In this document: piece after piece, positions 1 through 11,030 of the stretch
How positions within the stretch are numbered: the first letter of the stretch is position 1
Layout of the letters: every line of letters begins with the position of its first letter
Assembly (NCBI RefSeq): GCF_027409185.1
Contig: NC_084462.1
Coordinates: forward strand, 186,646,071 to 186,710,070
DNA from: Cynocephalus volans
Taxonomy: Eukaryota > Chordata > Mammalia > Dermoptera > Cynocephalidae
Length of the DNA stretch: 64,000 nt
Direction: 5' to 3'
Notes under the pieces: model-generated
Seen by the model: the letters and a program-made list of their open reading frames with translations, nothing else
What the model was told of the DNA's origin: nothing
Databases searched by the model: none
Position numbers and translations under genes: made by a program

Positions 1-1440
1 ACTAAAACCAATGCAACAGAACAGAGAACCCAGAAAACAAACCACATACTTACAGCCAACTGGTCTTTGACAAAGGCACCAAGAGCACACATCAGTGAAA
101 AGACTGACTCTTCAATATATGGTGCTGGAAATACTGGAAAACCATCTATAACAAAATAAATCTAGACCTGTATCTTCCACCATATTTGAAAATCAACTCA
201 AAATGGATTAAAGACTTAAATGTAAGACCTGATACCTTACAACTTCTAAAATAAAACACAGATGAAACACTCCAGGAATTAGGACTGGGGAAAAACTTTA
301 TGGAAATACCTCAAAAGCACAGGTGGCAAAAGAAAAAAAAAATAAACAAATAGTGTTATATCAAACTAAAAACTTTCTACACAGCAAAGGAAACAATTAA
401 CCAAACAAAAAGACAACCTGCAGAGTGGGAGGAAATATTTGTAAACTATGCATCCACTGTGCGATTATTATACAGAATACACAAGGAACCCAGAAAATGT
501 TGCCATAGGAAAAACTATAATGAACCAGATTAAAAATTGAGCAAAGGGGCCTAGTAGACATTTCTCAAAAGATGATATACAAATGGCCAACAGACACATT
601 AAATAATTCTCAACATCACTAAACGTCAGGGCAATACAAATCAAAACCACACTTATATATCATATGATTCAGATAGACTGGCCACTATGCAGAATACAGA
701 GTAAGAGATGCTGGACAGGATCCTGAGAAAGTGAAACCCTCCTACACTGTTGGTGAGACTGTAAATCAGTGTAGCTATTATGGAAAACAGCATGGAAGTT
801 TCTCAAACAATGACAGATAGATCTGCCATATGATCCAGGAATCCCACTGCTGGGTACATAACCATAGGCAAGGAAATCATCATGTTGAAGGGAAACTTGC
901 ACTCCCATGTTTAATGCAGCTCTATTTACAGTAGCCAAGATTAAGACCCAACTTACATGCCAATTGGTGGGTGTCTGGATAAGTAAACTTTGGTATCTGT
1001 ACACAATGTAATACTACTTTGCCAATAAAATAAATAACAAAAGTCTGCCATTTGCAGCAATGTGGATGAACTTGGGGAAAATTATGTTAAGTGAGATAAG
1101 CTGGGCACAGAAAGTGAAATACCACATGTCTTCACTCATAAGTGGGAGCTAAAAATAAAACAGAAAAAGAAATAAAGATACAATGATGACAATAACTTGT
1201 AGAAATTTCAAAATGGGAGATCGTACGTAGGCCACCAGAGTGTGAAATGAGGAGGGGGGATGGGTTTAGCATGGAATTGATAAAGAACCCCAAAATATAT
1301 CACACTGTACAATGCTGAATATATTATTTATTCTGATATGAGCTTGTATATTGTACACAGATATGGATATTCAAAGCCATACCCCTCAGATATTTACAAA
1401 AAAATTCAATAAAAACAATAAAAAGAATATAATAAATTTA
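1..1440 (+). mobile_element. LINE-1 fragment (ORF2 3' part plus 3' UTR)
   Basis: The plus strand reads as the last part of LINE-1 ORF2: a run about a fake double-peptide start at 1-160, the 'caaatggccaacagacacatt' type motif near 581-601, then the 'cccactgctgggtac' and 'agtgagataagct' motifs (about 845 and 1090) typical of the ORF2 C-terminus. The 3' end at about 1380-1440 is A-rich. Frameshifts and stops are frequent, so it is a dead copy. The same insertion is present at 18460-19990 and 44830-46330, so it predates the block P duplications. Confidence 0.85.
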
Positions 1441-4400
1441 CTTTTAAGAAAAATATGAAAGAAAAAAATTTAAATGGTACAATAATAAAATTATAAATAT
1501 TAATCTAGGAAAATGGGAGACAATTATTATTTTCCATTAATGCTGATCAGTGCTCAAAAGTTCTCAATAAAATCATGTTCAGTGTTAGATCCTTCGATCA
1601 CTGAAGAAAGATAGTCTGGGAACTAAAGTTTAAAATGCACTAAAACAAATTTCTATTCTTTAAAATAGCAAATCAAGTTGAATGGATGGGCTTGATGTTA
1701 TGCAGGTCACCACCAGTAGGAAATAGAGATCCTTCCCTTGGAACTTCTTGAGAAGCCACATGTTGACCTGGGCACTAAGAGTGGGGCATTATCTTCCTGT
1801 TTCAACCTCCATTGCTCGTGGATACCCCTGAGAGATTTGACTTATCTACACATAAGGGCGGTATCGACCTGTGGGACTCAAAGTTCCCACTACAGTGAAG
1901 AAAGTTATGCATCACCTGAGAGCTGTTTCAGGTAAAGGTGGATCTTGTCCATACAGAAATATCCAACGCAATTGCTGCTAACATTTGTCTTGGCCTGGGG
2001 GACACGAAAGGAAACAACAAAAATCCAGTCCAGTGTGTCCTTATATTTCTCTTTTCTTAGTTGGTTCCACACAGGTCCACTCAGTCCACTCTGCCACAAA
2101 GGCCAGACTGACTCCTCTTTGTCGCGGTGCATAGGTGCCATCTTAGTCTGAAAGACATGGGGCAGTTACCATCCCTGATAGAGAAACTCTCTTTATCAGC
2201 TGAGCCACAGTCATAAGTGTCCCCTTTAAGAAGACAACAAACATAGACTCAGATTACGTGGAACCACTTCTGTGCCCTAGTGGAAGGACTGTGAAGGCAT
2301 AAATAAAACTTTGCATTTAGTCACAGCAAATGTGGTGAAAGGAATTAATCCTGCTTCAACACTCTTATTCCCAGACCCCTGTGTTGTAGGTACTGGGCTA
2401 AAGCGTCCTGTAGTGCAGATTGATTTGGACCATGTGCTGGACACTAGATTACAGTGAAGTGCCTGTGATGGAATTAATGTAGAGCTCAGAGTTTCTTCTG
2501 GAAGACGATGTCGTAAAACATCCTCAGTCACGTCAATTTGGTTTTATTTTCAGAGACTTGAATTGGCCCTTCCATTGTTCTATTAGTCTTTCTGCTTCTG
2601 GAAATATCGAAATGATCGATGACAACTTTAGCCCATGCGTGTGTTCCCATGGCCTCACGTCCTATGAGTCAACAACAACTAGTGTCCTTGGTCTTAGACA
2701 ACATCCTGCAGGATCTCATATACGATCCAGACTTTCAGCACCAAGGACATTGGTCATGAGCAAAGGCAAATCCTCATACTGAATGAGACTAACTACCATA
2801 AACAAATATAAAGCTAAAAGTGTAGGTGAAGGGAACATGATATTCTCTGTCTTATTACTGCAACATATGTATAAGCATAAAGTTACTTCAAAATGCATTT
2901 AAAAATTAAGAAAAATATGAATGAATAGGAAAATAATGCCAATAAAAGATTAGATGAGAAAATTCTAATGAGGACAATTTTCTGGCTCTCATGGGTGAAT
3001 GTGACATGAAGCAATCAACTTATTACCAAGAGGATTAGTGTTCGTCCCATGATGACAGATGGTGTCGTGTTTGTCACCGTCATCTCAGGCACTCAGTGTG
3101 AGGAGCTAGGCCAGTCATGGACTGAGCATCCCCCATCTCCAAACTTCATCTTGCATACTCAGGAAAGCCTGGTATAAACCGAGAAGGAACAAAGTTTGGT
3201 ACAGAAATATCGATAGTTATATAAAGATCAATGACCTCATTCCCTGGACCCACTGACTTAGCAAAACCTGTTTTCCTCTCATGAGGTGCTGATACTCTCA
3301 CATGTCAATGCATTTGGTTGGACTTTAACATTATAATTGCCCTGAAAAGTTGTGTCATAGATTGTTAGAAAATTCCCTGAGAAAGTACAACATTAATTTT
3401 CAGGAAGATGTGGAAAAATATCAGGATGTGATGGAGTTGCCAAGTATAAATGCCAGAAAATAACTAACTAAAGAGGTTATTTCAAGAAGATGAGTGTCCA
3501 GGGAGGACCAAAGCTACAAAGGCTTCCAAAGTGTCGAGTAGACGGAGACCAAAGAAGAGCCATCAGATTTGTCATCTCAGAATGTTAATTCTATCAGTGA
3601 GAGCACAGAGTGGAATTGCTGGTGTGGACAAAAATTAGAGCAAGTCCAAGAGAGAGTGAAACATGTTTTACCTGAAGACATTCGGGATACTCACACTTTC
3701 AGTGTGTGTGTGAGGACCCAGAGGTACAGTCCTCCTAAATGGAGGGTTTTTGTTTTTTAAGACGAATACCAAACGTGTGTTGTTAATAAAATCACTCAGG
3801 ATATGCCCACGTATAGGACTGCATAAGTGACAGTGGCACCCAGGGGTCACTGTGGACCACACAGTCCATGTGATCATTCTTCTTTACTCAGAACCTTTTC
3901 CATCCACCACAGTTTGGGATGGGGAAGCTCAAGTTTGAGGTCAGTGTTTTACTCTATGAAGAAAAGAAGAAAACGAGGACACAGATGTTGAAAAAATCTT
4001 CCAAAATTCACAATGTCCTGTTCATGACAAATTTGTTAGTATAGGACCTAGATTTAATATTTACACTTTTTTGTGTTTAGCAATATGCCTGTGCAATAAA
4101 GTTAATTGGTACTTTTAGAGAGTGTCAGTGAGTGTGTATATACTGTCAGAAAGGCATTATTTTAAAACAGTATTAAAAATTACACTCACTTTAAAAAGTC
4201 ACCTTTTAATATATGTGCTACAATATCATCTATTCAATAAAAGAAGACAATAATGTATCTACTTTTCTGCAAAAACAGTTTTTTGATTCAATGGGATTAT
4301 CTGACATTTTCCAGAAGGGTTTGTTTTGTCAAATGAATATAAAATTTAACTGGCTCATGTAGAAATTGGAAATCTTGGCTGTTCTACATAATGGTTGGGT

Positions 4401-5480
4401 GGGGCCTGCCTGGCATAGAGCAGAGTCTCAAACACATATTATTATTTTTATAGAGGAGCATAGTGCAGTGCAGATGTAATAGTGATTTACTGCCTCATGT
4501 CTGATAGTCTTTGTTCATGTTGTTGTAATTTAAAATAAAATAATCACAACTTCTGTTCTGTGAAATGAGTTTACTCAAAACAGTCTTTGAGACACTGCTT
4601 CTTTGTGTTTCACTTCCCCTGCCATATGTGAAGAAAAGTTAAGAAAATCTAAAAGAAAAGATGTATGCTTGGTTAAAATACACATTTTCTGCCCTTTGTC
4701 CAACTTCTTAAATAGAATGCTTAGATCCTTTGCATTTAGTATATTTTCTTTGTTTTTATAAAAGCTTTTCAGAGTTTTACATTAGTCTTTTAGCCCTTCC
4801 TCAGCTCTGTTCCATAACACTGGAACTCACAGATATTTGATTTCATATATGTGCTCTGCTCACTGGAGACAAACTTTATATTGAGGGTGACCTGGACAAC
4901 CAACGCATCACTGTGCAAACACAGCATCTCAGAGATTTGCCTACCAGTGTGTCCTGCAGGTGGTGGAGCCATCTGTACATTATATGGCATAAGGTACTTG
5001 AGTTGTTCTAGGTGTTGTGGGGTCATTAGCCCCATGTGCCTCCAACTTGCTGCAGGATTGACCTGCACTAGTGCCTGAATTACATGGTTCTGCATGTGAG
5101 AGACACATGGGCTCAGCAGCACAGTGAGGAAGCTGCAGGTGACCCACTTCAGGTGACCTGTCCAGGGTGTCCATGGATGGAATGACACATACGGTGCACA
5201 TTAGGAGACAATGTGGGGTTGGATGTTTGAAGATCAAATCTATTCGAGACCCTGAGAGGAAGAGGTAGTCTGTCTCAGTGAAGGTGTCCATGAAGGGACA
5301 AAAGCTTCTTCTCTGAGGCCAAAGAGTGTGAGCTTGGGACACAGAGCGACTGGACTATGCAGCTGTTTTTCTATGAGTGAAATTAGCTGCACAAAAGAGA
5401 AAGGAGAATCTTCAGGATGGTCTGTTTCAAGAGAATGAAACATGAGTCACAGGAACTCAGGAAGGAAATGACCCTAGTGA
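1441..5480. other. Intergenic spacer of block P1, no gene recognised
   Basis: About 4 kb without a supportable gene. A 78-codon frame on the minus strand at 1905-2141 has counterparts in P2 and P3 (see findings), but nothing identifies it. The stretch at about 4880-5100 resembles the block Q sequence at about 16560-16700, indicating older shared ancestry of the P and Q spacers. Confidence 0.6.
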
Positions 5481-5481
5481 A

Positions 5482-5624
5482 TCTTTTTTTTAAAATAGTT
5501 AATGTATATATATATATATATTTATATATTATTGGTTATGAATATTCATGAGATACAGAGCTGATTGTCACCCCTAGTGCCCAAGACGTGAAGTGCAGAT
5601 TCGTGCTGGCAGCATGTGCATTGC
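5482..5624. repeat. About 140-bp insertion shared by P1 and P3, absent from P2
   Basis: Relative to P2 (about 24211-24218) P1 carries an extra segment: a T-run, a TA-repeat at 5507-5530, then a unique tail ending in 'gcatgtgcattgc'. P3 has the same insert at 50461-50604. A diverged version of its tail is at about 59700-59790. The family is not recognised. Confidence 0.65.
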
Positions 5625-5865
5625 CACATCTCATCTGCAAAATGACCACATCAGATGCACCTTCATTACCCCTGAGGGCGTGAGGAATTAAAGACACAAG
5701 TAACAAGACATAAAACGTCTCAGGGGACAGCTGAGAACTTGGAGAGTGGATGATTCCGTTGAACCCAACAGGAAGCCCAGGCCCCTCTGCACCTGCCCAA
5801 GGGAATCAGCCTTGAACTTGGTGGGTCCTGAGCGCCCCCTGCTGGTCCCGTGTGTCCCTGCAGTA

Positions 5866-5904
5866 GGTTCTTGTCTGGGCTCCCACTGACGTCCCCTCAC
5901 TGTG
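5866..5904 (-). other. V-RSS (23-bp spacer) of the IGHV3 at 5.9 kb
   Basis: Reading the minus strand directly after the V exon: heptamer CACAGTG (5898-5904), 23-bp spacer (5875-5897), nonamer ACAAGAACC (5866-5874). The heptamer is consensus; the nonamer departs from ACAAAAACC by one base. This is the RAG recognition site used to join V to D. The spacer shares most bases with the signals at 24459-24497 and 50845-50883, although those belong to other V families. Confidence 0.93.
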
Positions 5905-6364
5905 TCTCTCGCACAGTAATACGTGGCTGTGTCCTCAGCTCTCGCATTTTCAGTTTGCAGATACAGTGTGTTCTTGGCGTTTTCCCTGGAGATGGTGAAT
6001 CGGCCCTTCACGGAGTCTGCGTAGGATGTGCTACCACCACTCCCGCTAATGGCTGAGACCCACTCCAGCCCCTTCCCTGGAGCCTGGCGGACCCAGTGCA
6101 TGCTGTAGTGTCTAAAGGTGAATCCAGAGGCGACACAGGTGAGTCTCAGAGACCCACCAGGCTTCACCAAGCCTCCCCCGGACTCCACCAGCTGCACCTC
6201 ACACTGGACACCTGCAAACACAGAGACACCCTGGTCAAAAAACTCTCACACGAATCCACTATTTCTCCCACCCATAACCACACACATTCCCAATGTCTGT
6301 ATTTCGCCTTAATATGACCTTTTAATACAGCAAGAAGGAAAACGCAGCTCAGTCCAAACTCCAT
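5905..6364 (-). CDS. IGHV3: Immunoglobulin heavy variable gene, IGHV3 subgroup, apparently functional
   Basis: Two-exon V segment encoding the heavy-chain variable domain up to CDR3. Leader exon 6319-6364 starts at an ATG (6362-6364) and encodes [15 protein letters not shown]; an intron (6212-6318, GT donor, AG acceptor) follows; V exon 5905-6211 completes the leader (GVQC) and begins [10 protein letters not shown]. Hallmarks are Cys23 in LRLTCVAS, Trp in [18 protein letters not shown]3 [16 protein letters not shown] and the final YYCAR. No stop or frameshift. Oddities: FR3 has TENARAED where family members usually have NSLRAED, and the splice donor is GTCATA rather than the common GTGA. An octamer (6489-6496) and a good RSS flank it. 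Family assignment is by framework resemblance to human IGHV3. Its paralogue is the disrupted gene at 26.87-33.27 kb. Confidence 0.93.
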
Positions 6365-6488
6365 GGTGACTCGTCTGTGTTCAGTCCTGATCACCGAGTT
6401 GGAGCACCTGGGAATCTGGGGCTGGTTCTTGTCTCCCAGAGCTGCAGGGTCAGGGCTGGGCTGCTTTACATCAGCAGAGGGAGGCCCT

Positions 6489-6496
6489 ATTTGCAT
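6489..6496 (-). promoter_or_regulatory. IGHV promoter octamer
   Basis: ATGCAAAT on the minus strand, 124 bp upstream of the leader ATG at 6364. This is the Oct1/Oct2 (OCA-B) site of V promoters. Perfect match; spacing agrees with the paralogue at 33396-33403. Confidence 0.9.
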
Positions 6497-9473
6497 GTCC
6501 TCCTGCTACATAGCAGGCTCTGTGGTGGGAGCCTATGAAGAGGGGAGAGTCCAGAGCAGATGTGACGGCTCCAGGGGAGTTTGGTGGCAATAACTATATT
6601 TGAGACAATGTTTTTTTATTATATGACTGTACCTTTTATACACACCTATAATCCAACTTACGTTATTTTTGCACAGAAACAAAGTATTTGAGTCACTTAT
6701 GAATGGTAATTCTTTATATAGACGTACAGGTATAAACAAAACCTTCAAAAATTATACACTGTATCCAGGAGTTCATGTACGGTCAGAGGGAGCCTCAGTG
6801 TCTGGGTCTGTGCTCCACACCACGGATCCAACCCCAGGACAGAGCTGGGCCTTCCTAGTGACATTTGCCTAGTTAGTTTCTCCTTCCTGTAATAATACTT
6901 TGTGATTTTCCTGTGTTCTGTCTTTTATTCGCATCATACTTAGAGAACCAGAGTTCATGCAGATGCAATTTAAAGGATCTCTGAAATTATATGTTTCAGT
7001 ATTTTTCTATCTCTCTTTCTGTATTGACACCTGGTTTTATTTGTAACCATCATAAGGAGCTATAATAGACAGAACACACTGCACATTTTTAAAGTGTGCA
7101 CTTGATGAGTGCTGACATACATGTGCACCTGCACAGTCACCACCACAATGGAAATAGTGCACAAGTATTTAATCCCGAAGCATTTCCTGTTGTTCTTCTG
7201 ATTTCTTCGTCCCACTGCTTACTTCCTCTCACCCTATGTCCAGGCAACATGAACTTCTTTATGTTACTTCACAGTATTTTTTTCTCATCTAGAATTTAAG
7301 TCAATGGAATATGCAGTCGCTGCATTTAATTCCTTGTTATACTTCCTCGAGATCTTGGTCCGAGATGCAATCTTTTTCTTGTGTGAATCAGCACTCATGG
7401 CTTATACTACGGAATAGTATTCCAATGTGTGAAAATGCTTCCTTTTCTCAGTTTACCTGTTGAGGGGAATTTGTATCATGCTCAGATTTTGGATATTATA
7501 AAGTAAGCTGCTCTTAGATTACAAATGTAGACACTGAGTAAAACTGCTTTTTCTTATTCTTTCAACAAACACAACAATAATAGCAAGTGCATTGGATAAG
7601 TGGCTGATTAGCACATTTTCTTAAACAAATCAAAGAGCAACGTTAACAAGACAAATAGCAAACCTGAAATCTGGAGAGAGTAGTTTTCAGGGAAAACAGG
7701 ACCAAACCTTAGCTCACCTGGGTCAGAGATCACTAGATGGCAAACACACTAGAATAAAGATGAAACTAGAAATATTTCATGAATTTCCAAATGTCCAGTG
7801 TGCTAAAGCATCACAGTGTGAATCTGCCAGGATGCACATATCTGCAGGGTACTACCTTCTTTCTGGCTACTCCAGGGTTGGGGAGAATCACTCAGCTCCG
7901 GCCTCCTGGGGTGGTGCTCAAGGGGGAGAGGAGCAGCCCCCTGCCTAGTGCTCCAGCACCTCCTCCAGATCCTCCACACAACAAGTTATCAATGTGTACG
8001 GGAGGCAGCAAAGCCAATATTTACGCTTTACATTTTGAGAAACTGCTGAACAGTTCTTCAAGGTGGATGTACAATTTTATGTTCTCACCAGCATTTTATG
8101 AACAAACCAATTGCTCCAAATCTTCATCAATATCTCTTATTATTACTCACTTTTATCATATTCATAGAACATGGCACAAAACAGAAACTTATAACATAAA
8201 AGAACCTGAATACTGAACACTGCATGTGATTAATTCCACTTATAAAAGTTACCTTGGATAGGCATACATGGAGACAGAAATTAGGTTAGTGGTCACCTGG
8301 ACCGGCATAAGCAGGGGGAAGGGAGGACTGGAAAGTGACCCTGAAGAGACTTGTTCATTTTGGGATATTCAAAGAATCTAAAATTAAGTTCTGTTGGTGG
8401 TTGCACAAATACTGTTAATTATTTTGTGAGTAACATATACTGAAGTCTTCTAAACTGTACACGTTTATAGGTAGATATTATCATAAGTAAAATATATTTC
8501 AATAAGTTGTAAAAAATCTATCCACAATTTTCATATATTAATACAGTTATACAATTGTATATAGTTTATAACCCCCATGAAACACAGTTTTGTGAAATAA
8601 ACAGCAAACATATTGGGATGTCAGTAATTTAAATATATGAGGGCATGAGAAACTGCGTGGTATTTTGATATAGTCCCATTCATTTATTTTCTCATTTGTT
8701 GTTTGTTCTTTCAGGCTCATGTCCATAGAGTCTGTGCACACACCTAGTTCCTGAATTGTTTCACGTATATTTTGCCTTAGTAATTTTTCAGTTTCAGGTC
8801 TTATACTTGTCTTTAATTTTCTTTGAGTTGATTTTAGTATATGGTGTGAGGTACATACCTAGTTTCATTGTTCTGCATATGGACATCCAGTTTTCCCTAC
8901 ATCACTTGTTGAAGAGGAAGTCTTGTCCCCAGTGTAGATTTTTGTTGCCTTTGTCCAATCTCAAATGGCTGTCAGACTGAGGGGTGATTTCTGTATTCTC
9001 AATTCTGTTCCACTGGCCTGAGTGTCTATAGTCAGTAACAATAGTTTCTATAGTCAGTAATAATATATTTCAAAATAGCAAGGAGAGTAAATTTCAAATG
9101 TCTTCCCACATAAATAATAAGTTGATGTGATGGATATATTGACCAGCTTGACCTTGTAAATCTACACAACTATTCCAGTTCTTGAGAAAGGCAAATTGCA
9201 ACTGAAGCCAAAATGTCTCATTAGTTTAGTTCTACTATGTTTCCATTTGTATTGTCAGGGCAGTGGTGGTGGTGGCAGCACCTTGTGGAGTGTCCTGGGG
9301 GCAATGACAGCAACAGCTTGCAGCAACACCCTCCAGCTGCATTAGAGGCTGCCCCATGGCCCCCTGGGCTTCCAAGGGTTGTGGGGGCACCATGGGTCAC
9401 AGCCACTCATCTTTTCTACTTAAGTCCATAACCCAGGACACCCGGGCACACACGCACATTTACATCAAATGCT
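6497..9473. other. Upstream flank of the IGHV3, no gene recognised
   Basis: Three kilobases of block Q spacer matching about 33404-36230. Short open frames are not conserved in frame between the two copies. No repeat family could be named with confidence. Confidence 0.5.
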
Positions 9474-10303
9474 CGGCAAGACCGAGCTGACAGACCCCCT
9501 CGTTCTTACACAGGGCCATATATAGAGGACAGATGTATGGTATGATAAGACTAAATATGAGCCAAAAATTTAAAGTTTTGTTTATGAAAATATCTGTTAG
9601 ATCTGGGCTTTTAAGTTATTCAAAAATTTTTAAATAAAAAATTGTTTTATACAAATAGTTAGATCATATTATAAAAAAGATGTGCTTTTTAAATAATTGT
9701 TGCTTTTAGGTGATTAAGATAAAAATTTAAAATCAAAATAGGTGATGGATATATAAAAATCATATGTTGCAAGGGTTGAATGTTCTACGTAAAAACTGCC
9801 GGTGCTGCCAACCGTGAGGCCTCCGGCCACTGCACTGACCTCGGTTAGAAGCTCTTGTTGCTGGTTTAGTTTGTTTCACTTTAAAGAATGACAGGGACTT
9901 CATCGGGAGATTGTGACCTGTGACTGATTGAGAACAATCGGTTGAGATGATTCATTACCTTTTTCAATTTGAAGAATAATATGTACTTTCCCAAAGATTA
10001 TGATTTATAAATAATGACATTTAGTTCCTTAAAATCTTATGATTCGCTATGATCGAAAGAAAATGATTTCATTATTGTTCTGATCAGTTTTATGTTCACA
10101 GTTTAATATTAACCTAATGAAAAATGTTTGCTTTGTGTAATCGGAGGACTGATGTGATATAAATAAAGGACAGTGGCTTTTGTGTGTCGTCGCTAATGCA
10201 CTAGACATCACTGTCCGTCGTCTTTTTCTTCTTTGTTTTTCTTTCACCGACTCCACACGTCCTTCTCAGGCTCCAAGAACCAGCTGGAGCTGGACTCCGG
10301 CAG
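9474..10303 (+). mobile_element. Possible solo LTR (class II-like) specific to Q1
   Basis: Q2 runs from 'aaatgctcgg' (about 36718) to 'caggccctgac' within about 25 bases, whereas Q1 has roughly 830 bases between the same anchors. The insert ends with a TATAAATAAA box at about 10160-10170, a pyrimidine-rich stretch and a terminal CCGGCA at about 10303, the layout of a retroviral U3-R-U5. No clean target-site duplication was found, so the left boundary and the class are uncertain. Confidence 0.4.
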
Positions 10304-10839
10304 GCCCTGACTATTTTCCTATATTTTCCCAACAGATCCAATTATTCCACACCATGTATTGATCAAAACAGCATTGTGTTCCCCATAAATGAATACAATT
10401 ATGATTTGTCACATAAGATGATATTAATAAAAAGTGAAGGAGATATAGCCTCTCTCAGACCACACAGTGGTAAAGGATCAAGGCGTCCCTCAGAAATCAT
10501 GAATGAGCTGAGGACAGCGGCCAGCACAGCTTCTATTCAACACCTTCAATGTGGCAAGTGGAAGAAAACAAGCAGCAACCAGAAGGAAACACCAACACAG
10601 CCCTTTCCTCCAGGGGTGACATGAGGAGTTCTGGGTTCAGGTCTCACACGTAAGAAGCTTGGGTGTCATCACTCTCATCCAGACAACAAGAAAAACATGG
10701 AACAAAATGAAAATTGGTGACAATTCTTATATCTGTAAAAGAAGTGAAGCCACAGCGTGAACTGCTGTCCCCAAAACTGAGGATGTAGCCAGGAAGACAG
10801 AGAGGGTCATAACCTGTCCGATTAGAAACTCATGAGCAG

Positions 10840-11014
10840 TGGGCTGGCTCGTGGTGCACTAGGGGAGAGTGCGGTGCTGGGAGCGCAGCGGTGCTCAGCC
10901 GCGGGTTCGGATCCTATATAGGGATGGCCGGTGGCTCACTGGGTGAGTGCGGTGTGGGCGACACCAAGCCAAGGGCTCCGATCCCCTTACCGGTCACGAA
11001 AAAAGAAAAAAAAC
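10840..11014 (+). mobile_element. Dimeric tRNA-derived SINE, Q1-specific
   Basis: Two tRNA-like halves. The left half ends in a B-box-like GGTTCGGATCC at about 10904; the right half begins at about 10925 with an A-box-like TGGCTCACTGGG and ends ...CCCCTTACCGGTCA before an A-rich tail. Both halves look closest to tRNA-Ile. A 16-bp perfect target-site duplication, AGAAACTCATGAGCAG, flanks it (10824-10839 and 11015-11030). The paralogous site near 37259-37276 holds one uninterrupted copy of that sequence, so insertion followed the Q duplication or was confined to one copy. Confidence 0.88.
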
Positions 11015-11030
11015 AGAAACTCATGAGCAG

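Larger units (their letters stand above)
1..5904. repeat. Segmental duplication block P, copy P1
   Basis: This stretch matches 18451-24497 (P2) and 44821-50883 (P3) in the same order: LINE-1 tail, a segment around 1.7-2.2 kb, one around 2.5-2.75 kb, one around 3.5-4.1 kb and a stretch around 4.78-5.45 kb, ending in a V-gene RSS. Long identical runs, such as the text around 1681-1760 and 20221-20300, make the paralogy clear. P1 is cut by the left window edge inside its LINE-1. It contains no recognisable gene, only short, probably non-functional open frames. Confidence 0.85.

Noticed and set aside
4790-5342. Overlapping minus-strand frames conserved in three copies (also 23658-23967, 49920-50321)
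   Set aside because: Open frames occur in several phases at once and lengths differ between copies; best explained by recent duplication of non-coding spacer.
10840-11014. Possible tRNA-Ile genes
   Set aside because: The tRNA-like halves sit in a SINE with target-site duplications and an A-rich tail, and lack an intact acceptor stem.
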